A stretch of 64,000 nucleotides of DNA from Mariniblastus sp. (GTDB lineage: Bacteria > Planctomycetota > Planctomycetia > Pirellulales > Pirellulaceae). Positions 46,998-55,809 of the stretch are shown here, one piece after another. Location: contig JAQWLH010000043.1 of the NCBI GenBank assembly GCA_029247405.1, positions 29,657-93,656 of the forward strand. The letters run 5' to 3'. Position 1 is the first letter of the stretch. Every line of letters begins with the position of its first letter. The notes under the pieces were generated by a model that saw only the letters and a list, made by a program, of their open reading frames with translations, ran no database searches and was not told the origin of the DNA. The translations under genes were made by a program, and so were the position numbers.

Positions 46998-49900
46998 TTA
47001 CTCGCCCCGTTCTTGATTTCCTTTTGTCTTCACGACGCTTTCTCGGAGTAGCTTGGCGATTCGAGGACGCTCCCTTTTGATTTGCTCAAGATCCAATTCA
47101 AGCCCGACAACACTTGCGATCGAGCGATAAGATTTCTCGAGACCCTTACTCCAGGGCAACGAAACTACATCAATCGGTGTTTCACCGCGTCGATTTTTTG
47201 TCAGGGCGGAACTACCGTTTTTCAAGAGTAAAGTCACCACCGCCGTACGGCCAAAAAAGGCAGCCGTGTGTAATGGCGTGCTGCCGTCGCGGTTGGTCGC
47301 CTCCACATTCGCTCGATGCTTAAGTAAATATTCGATGATTTTGATGCGATTGTGTCGAGCCGCGATACTCAACGGTGTTGAACTGCCGCCTCGACGTAGA
47401 GCGTCGAGCGGTGCTCCTCGGCGACGAAGATTTTTCGTTTCCTGCAAATCGCCACTCGATATTGCACGCGCCAATGCAGTTCTCCAATCAACGTGTGCTC
47501 GATCCAATCGTCGCTTAAGTTCACCAGCAGCCGCTTCATCCTCAGTCACGTGAAAAATAAAGTCGTTGCTGAACAGTCCATTGGGATTCTGCAACTGCAA
47601 CAAATGCATGCCAATAGACGGCAATGACGCAAGTTCAATAACCACTTGTTCCTCATCTTTCAAGCTTACGCTGCCCGCCACCCGCCTTCCGTCTACCACC
47701 ACATTGGCATCCTCAAGAATATGCCGGCCACTAATCGTCATGGTTTGGTTGTCTGAATGTAAAATCGGAAACTTCTGGCGTCCGCGTTGCTTCTCGATCG
47801 GCCCCAGTGTCCAAAGCGCTGGTTGGGGATGATCCACGTCGGAGTGTTCGCCGTGACGCGCAGTAAACTGGCCTACGAACCTGTCTGCCGCAGCGAGTGC
47901 AGAAAGTTCTTTTCGAGAAAAGGCCTGCCTGCCACCGTTTACTTCCACGTAGGCACCACCCCTGAAGTCGCAATCGTATTGCAACACGATCTTCTTCGTG
48001 TTCTCTTCGTCAATGAGCACACCTTCACACTGAAGCACGATGCCGTCTTCGCTGTCAGAAAGTTCGAGTGCGTCCAAGAGATCGTTGGTCAAATCATCAT
48101 CTACCGACGTCGAATTGACGGTAACCTGCCTAGCAAAAGATCCAGAGAATCCCGTACTTCCCTCGAGCACCATGTTCCAAACCGGGTCGAAACGGCGGCG
48201 TCCCCCCCATGAAAATTTCCAAATATTTTGCTCAGGAATACCGCGCTCGGCCACCCGTTTATAAAAATCGAAATCAATGATGTTCAGCCGTCCTTGTGGC
48301 AGTATCAGCCAACGATCATAAGCGCCTCGCCAAGTAGGCGCGTCCATTCCAGTGCCGGGCGTATTGGTGCTAACCAAGAATGGCATTCGATGACAGTTTC
48401 CGCAAACGTTGGGCTTTGGTTTTCGTTCCAAGTCACCCTTGATATGGAACAACTCGAAGCCATCTTTCGCAGCATCGGAGAGCTCATTGGTGTAGGCACG
48501 GCGTTGGGCAGGTGGATAGGTCACGCCTAATAGAAATTTTGCCATGTCGTCGCGTTGGGCACCTGTCAAAGCGCCCGCCATTCCTTCATCATTTTCCGAC
48601 GAGTCCCCCTCCAAGCTCATTGTCGATGCCAGGGCGCCGTCTACCAAATGCCGTGTGCTACTTTCTGGTTTATCGATTTGACTATTCGGTTTAACATGGC
48701 CACCGATATTGGCACTGTTGTTTCCACCGTAGGGATCTCCCGGTATGCCATCCCAATGAAACGGTGCTGTATCACGGAGACCGCGAACTGGCATCGTCGA
48801 GCGTGGCATGATCTGGTCGCCGCGCGTGACGACTGGGGTCTTCAGAACCCAAAGTAATTGGTCGGTATGGCCATCAGGATGACAGCTCGCACAAGAAAAA
48901 GTACCAGTGGTCGACGCCAAAGCACTATTAAAAGCAATCCGACCACGCTTGAAAGCTGCATGGGACGGGTCCTCAAGTGGAATCGTCACTACGAGTGTAG
49001 GGTCGGCCGGCACCGAGACATCGACCAGTGACACCGAGTTGTCAACAGCATTGAGAACCCAAGCTTTTGAAGACTCTCCATTGGCAGCTGACTCCAATGC
49101 GATCCCGCGCGGGACAGCCCCGACGTCTGCACGACCTAGCACATCTCCACTGACGGCATCCATAGTAAAAATTTTATTGGATCCTGCTGCAGAGACGACT
49201 AGCATCGAATCGTCTTTACTTATTTGAATTGCGAACGGCGTTGCCAAGGCATCGCTTGGCTGGGGCTGTTGAGGTGGAAGCGGTTCGAGGTCAATGAATG
49301 CGGTCCTACCTTCATCACCAAAATCCACCGTTGATACTTGATTCAGAAAAGCCCGGTTTTCCAATTCTGCCAACCCATGACTTTTCGTTCCGGCGCGTCC
49401 GTTGGCATCGTTTCGAGCATCAGTTTGAGCAATAAAAACTTTTCCATGCGAATCGACCGCCAGCCCATAAAGTAAAGTTCCTAGCGTATCAACGGACTGA
49501 ATGAGTTTGTCTGTCTTGGTGTCAAATACAAACAAATCTCGATCGGGAACCAACGGATGTTTGACGATGTCCACAACGTGCCCCAGCGACAACACGTTGT
49601 TATTGGCGATCGAATGGTCCCACGCATCAAACGTCACAAGATCACCGTCGATGTCTTTCTTGGATCCTCCAGAAAGCTGCGTTTTATTGTTAGATTCAAA
49701 AGGGATCACGTACAGGCGGTCATCACGCACGACGATAGCACGAGGATCTTGCGAGGGGATGTTGAGGTGTTTCTTGATCGCGCGGCTCGCGACATCAATC
49801 ACTGCAATTCTGTTCTCTGACGAAAGTGCAACATACGCTTTTTCATCACTGGCAAACGCAATCCCCACCGGTTCATCAAATTGAGTCGCCTTTGTGCTCA

Positions 49901-50336
49901 AATCAAAATCTTGGACGGTCGCGATGACTTGGAGGTAGGTCAAACTTTCTTGATCCGTATCGATGATACTGACCGAATCCGAAACATGATTGGAAACCCA
50001 GAGTTCTTTGCCATCGGGACGAACGGCAATCCCCACCGGGTCAATCCCAACACTAATACGTGCCTCAATCTGGTGAGTCTGCGAATTGATCACATCAACG
50101 GTATCTGATGGTGTATTGACTGCGAAAACATACTCTCCACTGACAGCGATTGGTGAAGCGTGGGGGCTCATCAATGAGGGATACCCAATTTTGGCAGGTG
50201 GTTTGGGGACACCCGTTTCTTCCATTGCCCTTAAAGCTGACGTCCTTTCCAAAGTTGTCTCTTCGGAATCAAAGTTTCTCGATCCGATTATCAAACCGAT
50301 CATGCAGGATACAAATACGAGTGCAATTTTTATCAT
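46998..50336 (-). CDS. Membrane-anchored or secreted beta-propeller/diheme cytochrome c protein with C-terminal ankyrin repeats
   Basis: 1112 aa. N-terminal hydrophobic segment MIKIALVFVSCMIGLIIG acts as signal or anchor. Residues about 55-460 form a YVTN-type propeller (VSGEYVFAVNTPSDTVDVI, RPDGKELWVSNHVSDSVSIID, ESAANGESSKAWVLNAVDNSVSLVDV). Two c-type heme sites follow: CASCHPDGH at 482 and CGNCH at 645, with AFKRGRIAFNSA and MDAPTWRGAYDRW, an arrangement like diheme cytochrome c peroxidase/MauG-related oxidases. Residues 855-930 look like an Ig/IPT-type beta domain (MTISGRHILEDANVVVDGRRV). Residues 950-1060 are ankyrin repeats (SSTPLSIAARHNRIKIIEYLLKHRANVEA; GSTPLHTAAFFGRTAVVTLLLKNG). Single gene; possibly a periplasmic oxidase or electron-transfer scaffold. 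Function unknown. Confidence 0.82.
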   Translation of the reverse strand: MIKIALVFVSCMIGLIIGSRNFDSEETTLERTSALRAMEETGVPKPPAKIGYPSLMSPHASPIAVSGEYVFAVNTPSDTVDVINSQTHQIEARISVGIDPVGIAVRPDGKELWVSNHVSDSVSIIDTDQESLTYLQVIATVQDFDLSTKATQFDEPVGIAFASDEKAYVALSSENRIAVIDVASRAIKKHLNIPSQDPRAIVVRDDRLYVIPFESNNKTQLSGGSKKDIDGDLVTFDAWDHSIANNNVLSLGHVVDIVKHPLVPDRDLFVFDTKTDKLIQSVDTLGTLLYGLAVDSHGKVFIAQTDARNDANGRAGTKSHGLAELENRAFLNQVSTVDFGDEGRTAFIDLEPLPPQQPQPSDALATPFAIQISKDDSMLVVSAAGSNKIFTMDAVSGDVLGRADVGAVPRGIALESAANGESSKAWVLNAVDNSVSLVDVSVPADPTLVVTIPLEDPSHAAFKRGRIAFNSALASTTGTFSCASCHPDGHTDQLLWVLKTPVVTRGDQIMPRSTMPVRGLRDTAPFHWDGIPGDPYGGNNSANIGGHVKPNSQIDKPESSTRHLVDGALASTMSLEGDSSENDEGMAGALTGAQRDDMAKFLLGVTYPPAQRRAYTNELSDAAKDGFELFHIKGDLERKPKPNVCGNCHRMPFLVSTNTPGTGMDAPTWRGAYDRWLILPQGRLNIIDFDFYKRVAERGIPEQNIWKFSWGGRRRFDPVWNMVLEGSTGFSGSFARQVTVNSTSVDDDLTNDLLDALELSDSEDGIVLQCEGVLIDEENTKKIVLQYDCDFRGGAYVEVNGGRQAFSRKELSALAAADRFVGQFTARHGEHSDVDHPQPALWTLGPIEKQRGRQKFPILHSDNQTMTISGRHILEDANVVVDGRRVAGSVSLKDEEQVVIELASLPSIGMHLLQLQNPNGLFSNDFIFHVTEDEAAAGELKRRLDRAHVDWRTALARAISSGDLQETKNLRRRGAPLDALRRGGSSTPLSIAARHNRIKIIEYLLKHRANVEATNRDGSTPLHTAAFFGRTAVVTLLLKNGSSALTKNRRGETPIDVVSLPWSKGLEKSYRSIASVVGLELDLEQIKRERPRIAKLLRESVVKTKGNQERGE

Positions 50337-50641
50337 GCCAAAGGTCCCTCGTTTGCGTGGCTAAGTGCTGGCTCAATTGAGATTATGAATCGATTCGCCC
50401 TTAAAACATACCCAAGAAAAAATTGATTCGTGGACAATTGAATCGCGATTGAGCAAGTCAATTGCTGACTTTAATATGTTTTTATATATATTTTCATGTG
50501 CGCCAGCCCAACTGAGAACGACGGCACCGGAGACAACCAAGTTGGCCTGTTGCGAGCCGATCAACACGACCAAATTCGACGCATTCCAAGGAAACCACTC
50601 CCCTTGAGCAAGCCCTTTAGAGTGATCGTTAACGGTTTCTG
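50337..50641. other. Intergenic between two minus-strand genes
   Basis: This holds the promoter of the propeller/ankyrin gene. It is A/T-rich around 50470-50500 (tttttatatatatttt) but I cannot define a promoter. No RNA or hairpin with T-run is seen. Confidence 0.35.
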
Positions 50642-51451
50642 TTATTTGGCAATAAAAAGTTCGTTGGCAGTAATAAAAATTGCCATACATAAAAGAAACC
50701 AACCAAACAGCGTCTTAAGTTTTTCGCCATCGACTTTGTTGGAAATGACGGTGCCAATCAACACACCAAGAATCATCACAGCTCCAAAACCAAAAAGAAA
50801 TTGGTACTCGAGAACCAGGCCAAGCTTGATTAAGTCTCCGCAAAATCCAAAAAATGATTTGCAAACGACAATTGCCAACGTGGTCCCGACCACTGTCTTG
50901 ATTGGTAAACCAAAAAAGATAACCAGCAATGGCACAATCAAGACCCCACCTCCTGCCCCCGCCAGAGCAGGACCAACCCCCATCAACAGGCCACAGAACG
51001 TTAACGTCAGGTAATAGGCGAGCGGATTTTCATATTTCAAGTTTGCCTTGGATTTGATGTTCTTGCCAATCAAGCCGACCATCGTAGCCCAGGAGAGAAG
51101 CAACAAGACGGCAATCACCAAGAGCACAAAACTCTTTTTAGAAATGCCAATAACCGGAATCATGTCGGGGATAGCATGGATCAACCAGACCCTCGTCAGC
51201 AAGGTGCTAATTGAAACTGGAATTCCGAGGGCAAGTACTGTGGGCCAATCAACCAGTTTCATGCGAATTCTGGGCATTAAGGCAAACAATGCGCTGACAC
51301 CAACGAGAATGGTAACGTAAGCCGACCCGGTAACGGCTGACTTGTCGAAAATCAGCAACATTGGGACGGCCAACAGGGAGCCGCCGCCACCAAGCAGTCC
51401 AAGCACAACGCCCACAATCAAGCCAACGAGATATCCGAGAAAGTCAATCAT
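50642..51451 (-). CDS. TauE/SafE-family sulfite exporter-like permease
   Basis: 269 aa with about eight hydrophobic segments in two halves. Family repeats are visible: GLIVGVVLGLLGGGGSLLAVPMLLIF in the first half and GLLMGVGPALAGAGGGVLIVPLLVIFFG in the second, each with the Gly-rich GxGGG loop of the TauE/SafE/DUF81 family. Members export sulfite, sulfoacetate, taurine-derived or other organosulfur anions; the substrate here is not determined. It lies upstream of the ankyrin/diheme gene on the same strand, 305 bp away. Sulfate/sulfite traffic would fit the sulfatases and methanethiol oxidase in the window, but no link is shown. Inner membrane. Confidence 0.9.
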   Translation of the reverse strand: MIDFLGYLVGLIVGVVLGLLGGGGSLLAVPMLLIFDKSAVTGSAYVTILVGVSALFALMPRIRMKLVDWPTVLALGIPVSISTLLTRVWLIHAIPDMIPVIGISKKSFVLLVIAVLLLLSWATMVGLIGKNIKSKANLKYENPLAYYLTLTFCGLLMGVGPALAGAGGGVLIVPLLVIFFGLPIKTVVGTTLAIVVCKSFFGFCGDLIKLGLVLEYQFLFGFGAVMILGVLIGTVISNKVDGEKLKTLFGWFLLCMAIFITANELFIAK

Positions 51452-51691
51452 GATCGTTGAGAAAAGAGGATTTACTGCCTATAAAACGGTTCGCTGAGAT
51501 TTCGTCTATTTGTATCGGCAAGCTTGTTTAACGCAATCAACCTGAATGCGGTGTCGCACTCGAGATCAAAGGGAAAACCACAACTTTGCGATCTAGATTA
51601 TCCGCTTTGACTGGCAAGCAATCACGATGCAAGTTATTTTAGCTACCAATGTCGGAAACCGTCACCCAATCCTTTTTTTGCTCACCTCATC

Positions 51692-53284
51692 ATGAAAAAA
51701 CCGCCTCAAACATCTATTCGGATCGCATGTTGGGCCATCCTGATTGGCATCTTTTCGTACGCAATCGGAAACAATGAGCTTGATGCTCAGCAAAAACCCC
51801 GTCGTTATAAGCAAGGAGCTGATTCACAGCGAAACGAGGACATCCCCAAGGGCAGGGTTACCGAACACACTTGGCTGGAGAGTAAAGTCTTCCCCGGCAC
51901 CAAACGGCGCTATTACGTTTACGTTCCTGCGCAATATAACGAAAACACGCCAGCTGCTTTGATGGTTTTTCAAGATGGTTTTAAATATGTTAACGAAAAG
52001 GGTGAGTACCGCGCTCCAATCGTGCTTGACAATCTGATTCATCGGAAAGAGCTTCCCGTGACGATCGGTGTGTTTATTGCCCCTGGACACAAAACAAAAT
52101 TACTCCCTGAAAAACTTGTCCGGCAACCCAAACCGGCAAATCGCAGCCTAGAGTACGATTCGCTCAACGCTGACTATTCAAAATTCCTACTCGAAGAAAT
52201 TTTACCGGAAGTCAAAAAGAAATATAAAATCACGGACGATCCGAATAGCCGAGCAATTTGCGGTGCGAGCAGCGGAGGTATCTGTGCCTTTACCGTGGCT
52301 TGGGAACGGCCCGATCAGTTCGGCAAAGTCCTCAGTCACATCGGCAGCTTCACTAACATCCGCCACGGCGACACTTACCCGGGCATCATTCGAAAGACGG
52401 ACAAAAAACCCATCCGTATTTACCTACAAGATGGCGAAAATGATCTGGACAACGAACACGGAAACTGGCCCCTTGCGAACAAGCAAATGTTTGCCGCACT
52501 TAAGTACAAGGGCTACGACGTACGACTTGATTGGGGCGAGGGCGGCCATGACGGAAATCATGCCGGTTCTCTTTTCCCTGACGCCATGCGTTGGCTGTGG
52601 CGGGACCACGAAGATGTTGAGCCAATTCTTGCCATAGGGTCTGAAATCCAAACCGCTCCATGGGCCGTCAGCTGGTGGATGCCGCGACACGAAGAGAAAC
52701 TTGCTCAACGCAAGCTGATGAAACAAGTCGAATTACTAATGGTTGGCGACTCAATCACCCACAGTTGGGAAAATGGGGGCCAGCAAGTCTGGGACAAATA
52801 CTATGCCAACCGAAAAGCATTAAACATTGGCTTCAGTGGCGATCGAACTGAACACGTCATTTGGCGTTTCCAGAACGGCGCAATTGACGACATCAATCCT
52901 AAACTTGCTGTCGTCATGATCGGCACCAACAACACCGGACATCGCAAAGAAAAACCCGAACATACTGCGCTTGGCATTAAGCGAATCATCGACGAGTTGG
53001 CTTTGCGGCTTCCCAAGACCAAAGTGCTCCTCCTTGGAATCTTTCCACGCGGCAACGACAACAATGACGAGCTGCGAAAAATCAATTTGGCGATCAACGA
53101 AATTATCAAAGGATATGCTGACGACAAAAATGTCTGGTACCTCGACATAAGCAACAAATTTTTGGAAAAGGGCAATATTCTTCCCAAATCAATCATGCCT
53201 GATCTTCTACACCCTAATCAAAAGGGATACCAAATCTGGGCCGACGCGATGGAACCGATGATTGTAAAGTTAATGGGCGAGTAG
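51692..53284 (+). CDS. Secreted bifunctional protein: esterase D-type alpha/beta hydrolase fused to SGNH/GDSL hydrolase
   Basis: 530 aa with a signal peptide (IACWAILIGIFSYAIG... ending DAQQ). Residues about 55-310 are an Esterase_D/IroE-like alpha/beta hydrolase: RRYYVYVPAQYN, nucleophile S193 in ICGASSGG, and His in GEGGHDGNHAGSLFPDAMRWLW. Residues about 345-530 are an SGNH hydrolase of the PAF-acetylhydrolase-like type: block I VGDSITHSWE with S354, GFSGDRTEHV, MIGTNNTG with the oxyanion Asn, and DLLHPNQKGY with Asp and His. All catalytic residues of both domains seem intact. Likely removes ester decorations from polysaccharides outside the cytoplasm, perhaps two different ones. Single gene. 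Confidence 0.88.
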   Translation: MKKPPQTSIRIACWAILIGIFSYAIGNNELDAQQKPRRYKQGADSQRNEDIPKGRVTEHTWLESKVFPGTKRRYYVYVPAQYNENTPAALMVFQDGFKYVNEKGEYRAPIVLDNLIHRKELPVTIGVFIAPGHKTKLLPEKLVRQPKPANRSLEYDSLNADYSKFLLEEILPEVKKKYKITDDPNSRAICGASSGGICAFTVAWERPDQFGKVLSHIGSFTNIRHGDTYPGIIRKTDKKPIRIYLQDGENDLDNEHGNWPLANKQMFAALKYKGYDVRLDWGEGGHDGNHAGSLFPDAMRWLWRDHEDVEPILAIGSEIQTAPWAVSWWMPRHEEKLAQRKLMKQVELLMVGDSITHSWENGGQQVWDKYYANRKALNIGFSGDRTEHVIWRFQNGAIDDINPKLAVVMIGTNNTGHRKEKPEHTALGIKRIIDELALRLPKTKVLLLGIFPRGNDNNDELRKINLAINEIIKGYADDKNVWYLDISNKFLEKGNILPKSIMPDLLHPNQKGYQIWADAMEPMIVKLMGE

Positions 53285-53842
53285 CAGCCAAAAAATGACG
53301 CCCCAGGATCGCCGAGCCAGTTCTGAGCAGAGTGTTACCCAATATGAGAGCAAATACTTCAGGCTAGATTGGTACAGCACAACCTTCGCCAACCATACCA
53401 CCAGGCGTTAACCACGGCTTCGATGAATTGATGAGAGACTTGTCCTTCAAAGTGAGATTGGAATCCATTCCAACAAACACAGCATCCAAACGGACCCTTG
53501 GTATTCCCCTTGAAACATACAATCGTTTGCGGAGTCTAAATACAAAACGGACACTCGATCGAACGTGATTGTTTCAGCTCCAATTGAATGGATGACTCGG
53601 AACTGAACACAACATCGTTAATCATCATCGACCGCTCGTTTCACTGCAACAACGTATGAGCTACAATAAGTGCTGTCCGTTGGAAGCCCTTAAATCGGAA
53701 AGATTTACTTTCTCACATGTGCTCTTATCCTACGGCGTCCTCTAGTTTTTGGCCCACACTTCGTGCTAAAACTCCTGAGGTCCGTTTCCACGTGAACGCC
53801 TCATAAAACAAAATCAAACACAACACCCGGACAGGGATTCAA
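53285..53842. other. Long intergenic, nothing assigned
   Basis: 558 bp between two plus-strand genes. A TACAAT preceded at 17 bp by TTTCAC near 53640-53670 is a weak promoter candidate. No ORF, tRNA, terminator or repeat is convincing. Confidence 0.35.
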
Positions 53843-54676
53843 ATGAAAACCGCCAACCCAACTCTACGACGCTTGCTACTGATTCTGCTGATTGTTGTGA
53901 CGGTCCATTCCAGCCTGAACAGCACAGCTAATTCGACCGAGCCAAAGAACGACAATCCGGCAGCGAATTCAAATGCAGATCAAGAATACTATGAAATTCG
54001 AGTCTACAAGATTTACGACTTTGATAAGCAACAGGCAGCTGAATCTTATCTTGAGAACGCGTTGGTTCCAGCACTTAATCGCATGGGTCTCGACCGCATC
54101 GGTGTCTTCACCAATCTTGGTGATGAAAATGACCACTCCATGTACATGCTGATTCCCTACCCGTCGGTGGAAAAGTTTACCGCGATGAATGAAACATTAG
54201 CGGCGGACAAGGAATATCAGGCAGCGTCCGCAAATTACTTTGCACGAAAGTTAAAGGATCCGGTATTTGATCGAATCGAGAGCCGATTTTTGAAAGCTTT
54301 TTCCGGCATGCCAGTGATCGAAACCCCCGCCGTTTCAAAAGAAAAAAAAGAACGCATCTTCGAGCTCAGACTTTACCAAAGCCACACAGAAGATCACGCA
54401 CGTCGAAAAGTAAAAATGTTCAATGAAGGTGAAATTCAAATCATGCGTGACACCGAATTGGGTCCCGTCTTTTTTGGTGAAACCCTCATTGGCCCTGACG
54501 TGCCTAACCTCGTTTACATGCTTTCGAGTAGCGATGAAGAATCCCACAAACAGCACTGGAAAAGTTTCTTAGGCCACCCGGAATGGAAACGGATCAAAGA
54601 CCTCGAAGAATATAAAGGAACAGTTTCCAAAATCCAAAAGTGGTTCCTTCAACCGACCAAGTATTCTCAACTTTAG
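53843..54676 (+). CDS. Secreted NIPSNAP-family protein
   Basis: 277 aa with signal peptide (RRLLLILLIVVTVHSSLNSTANS) and an acidic/Asn linker, then two ferredoxin-like NIPSNAP repeats: EYYEIRVYKIYDFDKQQAAESYL ... MYMLIPYPSVEKFTAM and ERIFELRLYQSHTEDHARRKV ... LVYMLSSSDEESHKQHWKSFL. NIPSNAP proteins have a dimeric alpha/beta-barrel fold; in planctomycetes secreted forms are common, of unknown biochemical role. No catalytic residues can be assigned. About 75 bp before the receiver-domain gene on the same strand, so co-transcription is possible. Confidence 0.85.
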   Translation: MKTANPTLRRLLLILLIVVTVHSSLNSTANSTEPKNDNPAANSNADQEYYEIRVYKIYDFDKQQAAESYLENALVPALNRMGLDRIGVFTNLGDENDHSMYMLIPYPSVEKFTAMNETLAADKEYQAASANYFARKLKDPVFDRIESRFLKAFSGMPVIETPAVSKEKKERIFELRLYQSHTEDHARRKVKMFNEGEIQIMRDTELGPVFFGETLIGPDVPNLVYMLSSSDEESHKQHWKSFLGHPEWKRIKDLEEYKGTVSKIQKWFLQPTKYSQL

Positions 54677-54752
54677 ATCACACACCCATCGCGCTGCTGG
54701 CGAGCACCGAAGTTAAGTATTATCAGCTCCTCCGTCCCCAAAGTTTACTGTT

Positions 54753-55178
54753 GTGACCGAAGAAGCCCGAACATCCATACCTGCGGCTTGCCGAAAGATC
54801 ATGGTCGTTGACGACAACGAAGAGGTCCGCGCCGTATTTAGCATTGGTCTGGAAATCCAAAACCATGAGGTCATCCAATGCGCTAATGGCCATGAGGCAA
54901 TTGAACTTTTCCAAAAGGAAATGCCCGAAATCGTCATCCTCGATCAATCACTTCCCGACACCCAAGGAATCGATGTCGGTAAACAAATCCGGAATCTCAA
55001 AAACGGACAGAATACTGTTGTAGCACTCATCACCGGCACACACGATGCAACACTGCGTCAAGCAACCGAGGACGCTGGATTGGATGACTTTTTGCTTAAA
55101 CCGCTCAGTATTAAGGAACTTGCGTGCTGGGTAAACAAAGTCAGCCTAGATCCAAATTCACGACTTAACCGAAATTGA
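54753..55178 (+). CDS. Stand-alone response-regulator receiver protein
   Basis: Starts with GTG 54753. The 141-aa protein is a single receiver domain: acidic pocket in IMVVDDNEEVRAVF, phospho-acceptor Asp in VILDQSLPDTQGIDVG, Thr in LITGTHDA and Lys in FLLKPLSIKEL, all in place. No output domain follows, so it signals through protein contacts like CheY or Spo0F. No histidine kinase is in the window. The next gene begins 5 bp after its stop, making a tight pair with an unknown acidic protein that may be its partner. Confidence 0.88.
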   Translation: MTEEARTSIPAACRKIMVVDDNEEVRAVFSIGLEIQNHEVIQCANGHEAIELFQKEMPEIVILDQSLPDTQGIDVGKQIRNLKNGQNTVVALITGTHDATLRQATEDAGLDDFLLKPLSIKELACWVNKVSLDPNSRLNRN

Positions 55179-55183
55179 TTGAC

Positions 55184-55723
55184 ATGCCAAATTCTTTGAC
55201 GGTTGCAAAATACTCAAACGATGGCGATTTGCTGGAAACTTGCGAAACCCAAATGGGCGACCTGAACTCACAGCACATCGAGTACTTCAAAAACAAGTTC
55301 ACACACCTGACTGGTGATCTGGAACTGCCCTACGAATCAGTCCTGCCAGGGGACAACCCCTTTTTGGAGTTTCGAATTGGTTCTGATTTGCATGGCGCCT
55401 ACGTACTTTACTATTTTCACGATGAAATCATTTTCTCTTCGTTACTCCTGAGTGGAACGAATGAAGAAAGCGAAAGAGATTTGATGGATATTATCAAGTT
55501 TCTCCTTTTAGATTCGGAAGATAACGAAGATCCTACGGAAGAAGAAATTGACGCAGCGCTGGCTAGTCACAAATTCCAATTTGAGAAAATTGAAAGTCGA
55601 CCTGCGGTGCACGAAATACCAAACGCCAATGGCCCCGAAGAAGCGAGCCAGTGCGAAGTCATCGAGCAGATGAACCAATGTCTAGCCGCTGCATTTTTCG
55701 CCATCCAGCGCGAGTCATCCTGA
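55184..55723 (+). CDS. Unknown acidic protein paired with the receiver gene
   Basis: ATG 55184 (MPNSLTVAKYSNDGDLLETC) begins 5 bp after the receiver gene; a TTG at 55175 would overlap it. 179 aa, cytoplasmic, acidic, with an Asp/Glu-rich stretch (LLLDSEDNEDPTEEEIDAAL). The middle (PFLEFRIGSDLHGAYVLYYFHDEIIFSSLLLSG) looks like a small alpha/beta domain similar in feel to roadblock/profilin-like folds, but no family is recognised. The tight spacing suggests it functions with the receiver, as sensor-side adaptor or output. Convergent with the protease gene. Confidence 0.6.
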   Translation: MPNSLTVAKYSNDGDLLETCETQMGDLNSQHIEYFKNKFTHLTGDLELPYESVLPGDNPFLEFRIGSDLHGAYVLYYFHDEIIFSSLLLSGTNEESERDLMDIIKFLLLDSEDNEDPTEEEIDAALASHKFQFEKIESRPAVHEIPNANGPEEASQCEVIEQMNQCLAAAFFAIQRESS

Positions 55724-55809
55724 AATGACCATCTGCAGCAGATATTCACCAGAAGACGCCGCAACTTTTGGATTAGCCGCCCAGAATCCAACAACCCGCC
55801 TAATGTGAG

